Assembly: GCA_000432735.1 (NCBI GenBank) | Contig: FR887798.1 | Location: 51,992 to 66,825, forward strand | Origin: Bacteroides sp. CAG:443 | Lineage (GTDB): Bacteria > Bacteroidota > Bacteroidia > Bacteroidales > Bacteroidaceae | Length of the DNA stretch: 14,834 bases | Reading direction: 5' to 3' | Shown here: piece after piece, positions 1-7,179 of the stretch | Layout of the letters: every line of letters starts with the position of its first letter | Position numbering within the stretch: the first letter of the stretch is position 1 | Notes under the pieces: model-generated | The model's database searches: none | What the model was told of the DNA's origin: nothing | What the model saw: only the letters and a program-made list of their open reading frames with translations | Program-made: the position numbers and the translations under genes

Positions 1-777
1 GTCCTGCTGATCCGCAGCAACATCAAGTACAGCAAGAAAGAAAAGGCAGAACAGCAGGATGATATCTTCAAACGCATGATGGCCAGCAAAGACAAAGCGG
101 AAGTGCTGTCATTGCTCCGCCAGCATGTAAAAGGTACCCTGACAGATTACATCGCTTATACCGAACAAGCTTACATGCAAGTTACCGACGGTTTCATCAA
201 CGAGGACCTGAAACAGCTGAAAAAAGTGATGAATTCTACCGACGAGCAAAAGAAGATGTTGAAAAAGCGTCGTCGCAAAGAAATTTTAGGATTACGTCGT
301 ATTCCTATTCCAATAGCTATCGAAAAGAATACATGGTTCCACCTGGGCAGCAACAGCTGCGAACAGATGCTTTACTGCTTGAAGCGTATCTGTGAACCTT
401 GTAAGGAACATGTAGACAACAACTTCAATCCGATATCGAAAGACTGCATCGCAGAATTCCTTCCGATACGTGAAGAACTCTGTCAGCTGATGGAACGTAC
501 CCGTACAGCTATCGAAAACAACGACTATCGTGAAGCAGACGATATTCTGGTAAAAGGTGATGCCCTGAAGAATAAGATATCGGCTCTGCGCAAGCAGCAG
601 ATGAACCGCATGCAGGAAACCGACAATGCGAGTCTGAAAGCTTCGATGGTTTACCTGAACATCCTTCAGGAAACACAGGAGTTGGTAAGTATCTGGCGCC
701 ACCTGCTTCGTGCCAGCCGCTTCTTCCAGGGAGATTATGTTCCTCAGGAAGCGCAGATACTTAGTCTGGCAGAATAA
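1..777 (+). CDS. Phosphate transporter, C-terminal PhoU-like cytoplasmic domain (5' end outside window)
   Basis: The reading frame is open from the first base and ends with TAA at 775-777, so 258 residues of a longer protein are present. The visible part has no membrane segments. It is a charged, helix-rich region of the kind found after the membrane domain in bacterial phosphate transporters, where a PhoU-like helical bundle is thought to regulate uptake. A strongly basic stretch (KKRRRKEILGLRR) lies near the middle, and the last third has long amphipathic helices ending in LLRASRFFQGD. I assign it to phosphate transport by overall resemblance to tails of PiT or Na/Pi cotransporter proteins of Bacteroides; I cannot tell which family without the membrane part. 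A Met at 76 is internal, not a start. The gene is followed by a strong terminator and is probably transcriptionally separate from the next operon. Confidence 0.6.
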   Translation, partial: VLLIRSNIKYSKKEKAEQQDDIFKRMMASKDKAEVLSLLRQHVKGTLTDYIAYTEQAYMQVTDGFINEDLKQLKKVMNSTDEQKKMLKKRRRKEILGLRRIPIPIAIEKNTWFHLGSNSCEQMLYCLKRICEPCKEHVDNNFNPISKDCIAEFLPIREELCQLMERTRTAIENNDYREADDILVKGDALKNKISALRKQQMNRMQETDNASLKASMVYLNILQETQELVSIWRHLLRASRFFQGDYVPQEAQILSLAE

Positions 778-810
778 GGCATTAACCGCAAGTCTACAAG
801 ACATTTCAAG

Positions 811-848
811 ATAATTTGTACAAAAACGAAATTGTTTTGTACAAAAAA
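811..848. repeat. Pair of TTTGTACAAA palindromes
   Basis: Two copies of the palindrome TTTGTACAAA (814-823 and 836-845) flank the short stretch AACGAAATTGTT, so the whole block is itself an inverted repeat. The same palindrome occurs twice again at 11306-11337, also intergenic. Role unknown; it has the size and symmetry of a dimeric regulator site. Confidence 0.5.
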
Positions 849-850
849 TA

Positions 851-896
851 AAAAGATGTCAGCATGTTTTCTCTCATACGTGCTGACATCTTTTTT
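851..896 (+). terminator. Intrinsic terminator of the phosphate transporter gene
   Basis: A perfect 14-base inverted repeat (AAAAGATGTCAGCA at 851-864, TGCTGACATCTTTT at 881-894) is extended inward by three more pairs, one of them G-U. It ends in a T run at 891-896. The A-rich left flank means it could also work on the other strand. It lies about 75 bases after the stop codon. Confidence 0.85.
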
Positions 897-923
897 ATAT
901 TCCCACGGGTTTTTGTACATTTG
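892..923 (+). promoter_or_regulatory. Putative Bacteroides-type promoter of the cyclophilin operon
   Basis: TACATTTG at 916-923 matches the Bacteroides -7 consensus TAnnTTTG. Twenty bases upstream the -33 position reads TTTT (892-895) instead of TTTG, and it falls inside the T run of the preceding terminator. Transcription would start near 930, giving a leader of only about 13 bases before the ATG at 943. Confidence 0.6.
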
Positions 924-942
924 CAAACAAAACACACCTCGT

Positions 943-1800
943 ATGAAGAAAACAATCATTTTATTCACCCTGATTCTCTGCTGCATGACCGCATGCACCG
1001 GAAGTCAAAAAAAAGAAAATTCTATGATAACAGGAAACGAAACACTTGTACGCTTGGAAACGACGATGGGAAATATTACCGTAAAGTTGTATGATGAAAC
1101 ACCAAAGCACCGCGACAATTTCATCAAGCTGGTGAAAGAAGGGGTATACGACAGCACACTTTTCCACCGTGTCATCAAGAATTTCATGATTCAGGCAGGC
1201 GACCCGCAGAGTAAAACTGCTACCGATACAACCACTACTTTAGGTACCGGTGATGTTGGTTACACCATTCCGGCAGAAATCAATCCGAAATTTTTCCATA
1301 AAAGAGGTGTACTTGCCGCCGCACGTCAGGGCGATGATGTCAATCCCAACAGAGAATCATCGGGCTGCCAGTTCTATATCGTAACCGGTAGAAAGTTCTC
1401 CGAAGCTCAGATGATTAACATGGAAAACCAGTTGAACGAAGCAAGACTCGACACGGTATTCCAGACACTGGCACGCAAGCATATGAAGGAAATCTACAAA
1501 ATGCGTAAGGCAAACGACATGGAAGGTCTGATGGCACTGCAAGACAGCCTTGAAGCACAGGCACGTGCCGAAGTAAAGAAAGAACCTGCCCTGAAGTTTA
1601 CCCGCGAACAGATAGAAGCTTATACCACAGTAGGTGGAGCTCCCCACTTGGACGGCAGCTATACGATATTTGGAGAAGTAGTAGACGGTATGGACGTGGT
1701 AGCACGTATCGAAGCAGTAAAAACCAATCGTACAGACCGTCCGGAAAAGGATGTACGTATACTGAAAGCTTCTGTCATAGAGAAATCGGATAAAGAATAA
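943..1800 (+). CDS. Cyclophilin-type peptidyl-prolyl cis-trans isomerase, lipoprotein
   Basis: This 285-residue protein should catalyse cis-trans isomerisation of X-Pro bonds in exported proteins. The start at 943 is chosen because it gives a lipoprotein signal: Lys-Lys, a hydrophobic core, then a lipobox MTAC with Cys18. Upstream in-frame ATGs (from 832) would put the terminator and promoter inside the gene. The cyclophilin core begins near residue 35. The catalytic arginine is Arg76 in FHRVIKNFMIQAGD, and the QFYIVTG strand is present. A helical, charged insert of about 70-75 residues (roughly 175-245) separates GRKFSEAQM from the last core motif HLDGSYTIFGEV; in human cyclophilin A the position of that His is Trp121. 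Such inserted cyclophilins are, to my knowledge, common in Bacteroidota. The stop codon overlaps the next start by one base (TAATG), so the two are probably translationally coupled. Confidence 0.9.
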   Translation: MKKTIILFTLILCCMTACTGSQKKENSMITGNETLVRLETTMGNITVKLYDETPKHRDNFIKLVKEGVYDSTLFHRVIKNFMIQAGDPQSKTATDTTTTLGTGDVGYTIPAEINPKFFHKRGVLAAARQGDDVNPNRESSGCQFYIVTGRKFSEAQMINMENQLNEARLDTVFQTLARKHMKEIYKMRKANDMEGLMALQDSLEAQARAEVKKEPALKFTREQIEAYTTVGGAPHLDGSYTIFGEVVDGMDVVARIEAVKTNRTDRPEKDVRILKASVIEKSDKE

Positions 1801-3038
1801 TGATACAAGTAAACCATCATACACTGTCCAACGGACTGCGTATCGTACACAATGAGGACAACTCTACTCAAATGGTTGCCCTCAATGTGTTGTACGACGT
1901 AGGAGCCCGCGACGAAGATCCGGAACACACCGGTTTCGCCCATCTGTTCGAACACTTGATGTTCGGCGGTTCGGTGAATATTCCCGACTATGATGTTCCG
2001 GTACAAAACGCCGGCGGCGAGAATAACGCCTGGACCAACAACGATATTACCAATTATTACATTACCCTTCCCTACCAGAATGTAGAAACGGGATTCTGGT
2101 TGGAGAGTGACCGTATGCTAAGCCTCGACTTCAGTCCGCAAAGTCTGGAAGTACAGCGTCAGGTAGTCATCGAAGAATTCAAGCAGCGCAACCTGAACCA
2201 GCCTTACGGCGACGCAGCACACTTGTTGCGCGAAATGGCTTACCAAAACCATCCGTACCGCTGGCCGACCATCGGCAAGGAGATCAGTCATATAGCTAAC
2301 GCTACGCTGGAAGAGGTTAAAAGCTTCTTCTACCGGTTTTATGCCCCGAACAATGCGATTCTCGCCGTCACCGGACATATTTCCTTCGACGAAACTGTTC
2401 GTCTGGCTGAGAAATGGTTCGGTCCGATACCCTCACGCAATATACCCAAACGTGAATTGCCGGCAGAAAAGCCTCAGACTGCCATACGCCGACGCAGCGT
2501 GGAACGCAAAGTGCCGGTAGACGCTTTGTACATGGCTTTCCACATGTGCAACCGGTTCCATCGTGCATATTATGTGTTCGACATCATCACCGACCTGCTA
2601 TCGAACGGACGTTCATCACGCTTTATCCAGACGCTGGTACAGGAGAAGAAACTGTTCACCTCCATCGATGCCTATATTTCGGGCAGCCTCGACGAAGGGT
2701 TATTGCACATTACGGGCAAACCGGCATCGGGCGTCACACTGGAACAGGCAGAAGAAGCTGTATGGCAGGAACTCGACAAATTGAAAACGGTTCCAGTAGC
2801 CGAAGATGAACTAGAAAAGGTGAAGAACCGTTACGAAAGCGAACAAATTTTCAATAACATCAATTACCTGAACGTGGCGACGAATCTGGCATTCTTCGAG
2901 TTGCTGGGACGTGCGGAAGATATCAATCTGGAAGTCGGGAAATACCGTTCGGTTACGGTGGAACAGATACAAGAAACGGCACGGCGTGCCTTTGTTCCCG
3001 AGAACTGTAACATCCTATATTATAAAGCAATCAAATGA
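1800..3038 (+). CDS. M16-family zinc metallopeptidase (insulinase/MPP type)
   Basis: A 412-residue protease of the single-unit M16B type, which normally has two homologous halves that form a clamshell around unfolded peptides. The inverted zinc motif HxxEH is seen as HLFEH at residues 48-52. The third ligand is probably Glu125 in the VVIEEF segment about 73 residues later, where the family has its conserved Glu. The M16 C-terminal half starts near residue 165 (FYRFYAPNNAILAVTGHI). There is no signal peptide, so the enzyme is predicted to be cytoplasmic, unlike its lipoprotein neighbour. The ATG overlaps the upstream stop by one base and the gene's own TGA overlaps the next ATG (ATGA), so it is the second gene of a packed operon. 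Substrate unknown. Confidence 0.9.
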   Translation: MIQVNHHTLSNGLRIVHNEDNSTQMVALNVLYDVGARDEDPEHTGFAHLFEHLMFGGSVNIPDYDVPVQNAGGENNAWTNNDITNYYITLPYQNVETGFWLESDRMLSLDFSPQSLEVQRQVVIEEFKQRNLNQPYGDAAHLLREMAYQNHPYRWPTIGKEISHIANATLEEVKSFFYRFYAPNNAILAVTGHISFDETVRLAEKWFGPIPSRNIPKRELPAEKPQTAIRRRSVERKVPVDALYMAFHMCNRFHRAYYVFDIITDLLSNGRSSRFIQTLVQEKKLFTSIDAYISGSLDEGLLHITGKPASGVTLEQAEEAVWQELDKLKTVPVAEDELEKVKNRYESEQIFNNINYLNVATNLAFFELLGRAEDINLEVGKYRSVTVEQIQETARRAFVPENCNILYYKAIK

Positions 3039-4360
3039 GTCAGTCACATTACCGAGCATTGTTGTCACTGGGGCTCCCTATCGTCATCGGACAGATAGGA
3101 GTCATCGTACTGGGATTTGCCGACACACTGATGATTGGTCATCACAGCACGACGGAACTGGCGGCTGCCAGCTTCGTGAACAACATGTTCAACCTTGCCA
3201 TTATCTTCAGTACAGGCTTTGCCTATGGACTGACTCCCGTAGTAGGCAGCCTGTTCGGTCAGCATAAAATTGGCGATGTGGGAAGGATTCTCAAGAACAG
3301 CCTGGCAGCCAATACCGTACTGGCAGCCATCGTATGTCTGGTAATGACAATGCTTTACGTGAATCTGGACCGGATGGGACAACCCGCCGAGCTGATACCG
3401 CACATGCGACCTTACTTCATGGTTCTGCTGGTTTCCCTTCCTTTCGTACTGTGGTTCAACGGATTCAAACAGTTTTCCGACGGCATAACCGATACCAAAG
3501 TGTCGATGTGGATACTGCTGAGCGGCAATATTCTGAATATCATCGGCAACTATATTCTTATTTACGGAAAGCTCGGCATGCCGGAACTGGGCTTACTGGG
3601 TGCCGGCGTTTCCACGCTGGTATCGCGCATTCTCATGGTGATAGCTTATTTAGTCTTATTTTTCGGTACCCGCCGCTACCAGTCTTTCCGGGAAGGCTTC
3701 CGTCGGGGCAGCCTCAATAAAGCCGATTTCAATCTTCTAAACAGGCTGGGATGGCCCATTGCCGCACAGATGGGAATGGAAACAGCCTCTTTCAGCCTGA
3801 GTGCTATTATGGTGGGTTGGTTGGGAAGCGCGGAACTTGCCAGTTATCAGATTATGATTGCCGTGTCACAAATCTGCTTCATGATGTATTATGGCATGGG
3901 AGCAGCTGTATCGGTCCGTATCAGCAACTTCCTCGGACAGAGAGATATGGAGAACGTAAGGCGCACGGCAAACGTGGGTTTCCATATCATCCTGATCATG
4001 ATTGTCTGTACATCCATCCCTATTTATCTGCTGCGTAATCATTTGGGAGGCTGGTTTACCGACGACGCGACCGTAGCTGCCATGGTAGCACAGGTCATCA
4101 TCCCGTTCCTGCTCTACCAGTTTGGCGACGGATTGCAAATCAATTTTGCCAACTCACTGAGGGGCATCGCCGATGTACGTCTGATGATGCTGTTTTCGTT
4201 TATCGCTTATTTTATCATATCACTGCCCTTGGGATACCTGTTCGGCTTTGTCTGCAACTGGGGAATTACCGGTATATGGATGGCTTTCCCGTTCGGACTG
4301 ACCAGTGCCGGCATCATGTATTATCTCAGGTTCAGGTATAAAACAGGGAAAGGAGCCTGA
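3035..4360 (+). CDS. MATE-family multidrug/cation antiporter
   Basis: A 441-residue polytopic membrane protein, of the usual MATE length, with about twelve hydrophobic segments in two lobes. Typical signatures are GFADTLMIGHHST (28-39), with the conserved acidic residue Asp30 in the first helix, and TPVVGSLFGQHK (67-78) after the second helix. The second lobe repeats the pattern around residues 240-290 (LGWPIAAQMGMETASFSLSA onwards). MATE pumps export cationic drugs, metabolites or dyes in exchange for Na+ or H+; the substrate cannot be read from sequence. The start overlaps the protease stop by four bases, and the histidine kinase gene follows after two bases, so efflux and sensing are co-transcribed. 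No sign of truncation. Confidence 0.92.
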   Translation: MSQSHYRALLSLGLPIVIGQIGVIVLGFADTLMIGHHSTTELAAASFVNNMFNLAIIFSTGFAYGLTPVVGSLFGQHKIGDVGRILKNSLAANTVLAAIVCLVMTMLYVNLDRMGQPAELIPHMRPYFMVLLVSLPFVLWFNGFKQFSDGITDTKVSMWILLSGNILNIIGNYILIYGKLGMPELGLLGAGVSTLVSRILMVIAYLVLFFGTRRYQSFREGFRRGSLNKADFNLLNRLGWPIAAQMGMETASFSLSAIMVGWLGSAELASYQIMIAVSQICFMMYYGMGAAVSVRISNFLGQRDMENVRRTANVGFHIILIMIVCTSIPIYLLRNHLGGWFTDDATVAAMVAQVIIPFLLYQFGDGLQINFANSLRGIADVRLMMLFSFIAYFIISLPLGYLFGFVCNWGITGIWMAFPFGLTSAGIMYYLRFRYKTGKGA

Positions 4361-4362
4361 CT

Positions 4363-6873
4363 ATGTTTTCCACTTCTACCAAAATCGCCTTTGGATATAT
4401 CCTGCTTATCTGCCTGCTTTTCGGCGCCATCGGGTATATCTACCAGCAAATGACGCTGCTTACCACTCCTACGGGACTGGAAGAAACTATCAGTAACCGA
4501 AGGAAAACCACGCACCAGATTGTGACGCAGCTGTACGAGGCCGAAATCATCGGACAGACCTTGCGTACCGGACGCCTGAACGAGTATCCGAAATATAAAA
4601 AGGCCATGAAGGAAACCAGCGTACTGATCGACTCGCTTCAGCAGCTGCTGACGGATACTCTGCAACAGTTACGCCTGGATACGGTACGCTCTTTATTACG
4701 CAATAAGGAACAAAACATGATTCTGGTCCTCGAAGCCATGCGGCAAAGTCCGACCGACGAACTGTATCGTCAGCAACTGGACAGCCTGATCATGCAGCAG
4801 GATTCTATCTTGAACAGCACGCATGTACGCCGACGGGTCGTTACACATCATAATTCGTATACTATTCATCACAAACCCAAGAAGTTCTTCCGTCGTTTGG
4901 CCGACTTATTTTCTCCCGGCAAACCCGATTCTACACAGGTAGACAACATCATACAGGAAGAATATACCGATACGATAGACGAGGCTTACAACCCGGTAGA
5001 CACCATCGCCACTATGCTGACTTCCATACAGCACAAGGTCTTCCAGACAAGACAGGAAAGTCAGCGGACACTCGACGCCCGTATCAGCCAATTGCGTATC
5101 GCGGGAGGAAGGGTCAGCCAGCGCGTAAACCAGTTGCTGGAAACAATCGAGGACGACGAACAAAAAGCTATGGAAATCCGCTTTGCACACGAACAGAGCA
5201 TCCGCCAGCAGGCAGCATGGACCATGGCAACCATTGCCATTCTTGCAGTCTTGCTGGTACTGATCTTCTTTACCATCATCTGGCGCGATATTACCCGCAG
5301 CAACCATTACCGGAAGGAGCTGGAAAAAGCCAAGCTCTATGCCGAAAACCTCCTCGTTGCCCGCGAGAAACTGATGCTGACCATTACGCACGACATCAAG
5401 GCACCGGCTGGATCTATTATAGGATATATTGATTTATTAATCAGACTGGTACACGACAAACGCCAGCAGTTTTACTTGCATAACATGCGAAGTTCGGCAC
5501 ATCATCTGCTGGATCTGGTCACTTCGCTGCTCGACTATCACCGACTGGAAGCCGGAAAGATGGATATTCATCCGGTAACCTTCAATCCGCACGAATTGTT
5601 CGAAAGCATTTATACCAGTTTCTTACCCGGAGCTGAAAAGAAAGGACTGGCACTTGAGCTAAAAGAACATATACCTCCTACACTCAATCTGGAAGGAGAT
5701 CCGTTCCGTATCCGCCAGATTGCAGAGAACCTGATATCGAATGCCTTGAAATTTACTTCGCAAGGCAACATTACGATAGAAGTTGATTATGGACAAAACC
5801 GGTTTACCTTCATCGTAAAAGATACGGGATGCGGAATGAATCCACAAGAACAGCAACGTATATTCCAAGCGTTTACACGGCTACAAAGTGCCCAGGGACA
5901 AGAAGGTTTCGGGCTGGGACTATCCATCACCAAGAAACTGGTTGAACTGCTGAAAGGAGAAATTTCGGTAGAAAGCACTCCGGGACAAGGCACCACTTTC
6001 CAAGTAGAACTGTATCTTCCTAGAGTAACCAAGGCACCAGTTACTCACGAAGAAACATTGCCGGACGATAAAAAGCAATGGCGGCTTCTGCTGATAGACG
6101 ATGACCGTATCCAACGAAATTTGACGGAAGTAATGATTTACAACCTGTTCAATCATGCGAACCACAACTTTCCTCCAGTGATAAAAAGTTGTGAACAGCC
6201 GGAAGAACTTTTCAAACTGGTTGCTTCCGAACCGTTCGATATCATTCTTACCGATATACAAATGCCGGCAATGAACGGATTCGAACTGCTCCAGAAACTG
6301 AGAAGCCTCGACGTTCCGCAAGCAAAGACGATTCCCGTCATAGCCATTACGGCACGAAGCGACATGGATGAAGCTGACTTTCAAGCCAAAGGCTTTTCCG
6401 GATGCCTGCACAAGCCATTCAATCAAGATGAATTACTGAGGATATTCAAGGCACATACATCGGCAGACTGGAAAGAAATACCGCCACAGGAAGAGCATAA
6501 GCCCACACCCGTACCAACAGACAATGCGTATAACTTTTCACCGCTGACAGCCTTCTCGGGAGATGATCCGGAAGCGGCGCACGAAATTCTGGAAACCTTC
6601 ATCGGAGAAAGTTCCAAAAATTACGAACGGATGAAACAGGCATTGGAAGCTGGAGATATGGAGGATTTATGTGCTGTAGCTCATAAAATGCTTCCTACCT
6701 TTACCATGATTGAAGCTAAAAAGGCTGTGCCGGCATTGCAATGGCTGGAATTTCATCGAGGGAAAACGGTTCTGACTGAGGAAGCAAAGGTACAAGCTGA
6801 GATTGCTCTGACTTGCATTGCCGATGTCATAGAGCAGGCACGCAAGGTAACCGGTAATATTCTCCAAGCATAG
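4363..6873 (+). CDS. Hybrid sensor histidine kinase with receiver and HPt domains
   Basis: An 836-residue inner-membrane kinase. Order: transmembrane helix 1 (about 7-27), a periplasmic region of about 255 residues rich in Gln and helices, transmembrane helix 2 (about 285-307), a short linker, and a HisKA domain with phospho-accepting His343 (ITHDIKAP). The ATPase domain follows with N box NLISNALKF (456-464), G1 DTGCGM (487-492) and G2 GFGLGL (515-520). A receiver domain has Asp579-Asp581 as acidic pocket, Asp631 as acceptor (LTDIQMP), Thr663 and Lys684. A C-terminal HPt domain carries His774 (AHKML). All residues for a His-Asp-His relay are present, so the expected acceptor is a separate response regulator, most simply the sigma-54 activator encoded next. 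The sensor region matches no domain I can name. The gene starts two bases after the MATE stop and is the last tight member of the operon. Confidence 0.93.
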   Translation: MFSTSTKIAFGYILLICLLFGAIGYIYQQMTLLTTPTGLEETISNRRKTTHQIVTQLYEAEIIGQTLRTGRLNEYPKYKKAMKETSVLIDSLQQLLTDTLQQLRLDTVRSLLRNKEQNMILVLEAMRQSPTDELYRQQLDSLIMQQDSILNSTHVRRRVVTHHNSYTIHHKPKKFFRRLADLFSPGKPDSTQVDNIIQEEYTDTIDEAYNPVDTIATMLTSIQHKVFQTRQESQRTLDARISQLRIAGGRVSQRVNQLLETIEDDEQKAMEIRFAHEQSIRQQAAWTMATIAILAVLLVLIFFTIIWRDITRSNHYRKELEKAKLYAENLLVAREKLMLTITHDIKAPAGSIIGYIDLLIRLVHDKRQQFYLHNMRSSAHHLLDLVTSLLDYHRLEAGKMDIHPVTFNPHELFESIYTSFLPGAEKKGLALELKEHIPPTLNLEGDPFRIRQIAENLISNALKFTSQGNITIEVDYGQNRFTFIVKDTGCGMNPQEQQRIFQAFTRLQSAQGQEGFGLGLSITKKLVELLKGEISVESTPGQGTTFQVELYLPRVTKAPVTHEETLPDDKKQWRLLLIDDDRIQRNLTEVMIYNLFNHANHNFPPVIKSCEQPEELFKLVASEPFDIILTDIQMPAMNGFELLQKLRSLDVPQAKTIPVIAITARSDMDEADFQAKGFSGCLHKPFNQDELLRIFKAHTSADWKEIPPQEEHKPTPVPTDNAYNFSPLTAFSGDDPEAAHEILETFIGESSKNYERMKQALEAGDMEDLCAVAHKMLPTFTMIEAKKAVPALQWLEFHRGKTVLTEEAKVQAEIALTCIADVIEQARKVTGNILQA

Positions 6874-6911
6874 ACAACGGAGCAGCATGTTCCAAAGAAA
6901 ACTTAAAAAGA

Positions 6912-6951
6912 AGCTTGTTCGGGTTTACTTTTCGAAAAATTCGAACAAGCT
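6912..6951 (+). terminator. Hairpin after the histidine kinase gene, possible weak terminator
   Basis: AGCTTGTTCG (6912-6921) and CGAACAAGCT (6942-6951) form a perfect 10-base stem 38 bases after the kinase stop. No T run follows, so termination may be partial and could let some transcripts reach the regulator gene. The loop contains a direct repeat of TTCGAA, so an operator is an alternative reading. Confidence 0.4.
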
Positions 6952-6975
6952 CTAAATACAATAGCGAAAAAACAC

Positions 6976-6983
6976 TATCTTTG
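6976..6983 (+). promoter_or_regulatory. Putative -7 box for the response regulator gene
   Basis: TATCTTTG is an exact match to TAnnTTTG. No TTTG is found at the usual distance upstream, so the -33 element is poor. If used, transcription would begin near 6990, giving a leader of about 190 bases. Confidence 0.5.
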
Positions 6984-6989
6984 TATAAA

Positions 6990-7179
6990 TATTGCCTTGA
7001 TATACCTGAACATTTGACTGTAGAATGGAATTAAATTTCCAAAATCGCATTACAAATATTCTATAAAAGAATAAGACTTTCTCACGGTGAAACAGGGTAC
7101 TCTTTGATCTATCGACCGACAGAGAGTAACCGGAAAAGCAAGGCTATGAATAATAAATACATCGGATAAAAAGAAATAT
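6990..7179 (+). promoter_or_regulatory. Long 5' leader of the response regulator gene
   Basis: No gene is seen here. The stretch holds several short inverted repeats: GGAA/TTCC around 7026-7040, ATTCT/AGAAT around 7058-7072, and TACTCT/AGAGTA (7098-7103 with 7123-7128). The start region is A-rich without a Shine-Dalgarno match, as is common in Bacteroidota. Whether it folds into a regulatory structure cannot be decided by eye. Confidence 0.3.

Noticed and set aside
832..942. In-frame N-terminal extension of the cyclophilin gene
   Set aside because: It would place a perfect terminator hairpin and the -7 promoter box inside the coding region and hide an excellent lipoprotein signal that starts at 943.
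1467..1483. Possible second sigma-54 box (CTGGCACGCAAGC)
   Set aside because: The GG to GC spacing is wrong and it lies within the cyclophilin coding sequence.
4906..5391. Long open frame opposite the histidine kinase gene
   Set aside because: Shadow of the coding strand: no start signal or domain, while the plus-strand frame has complete kinase motifs.
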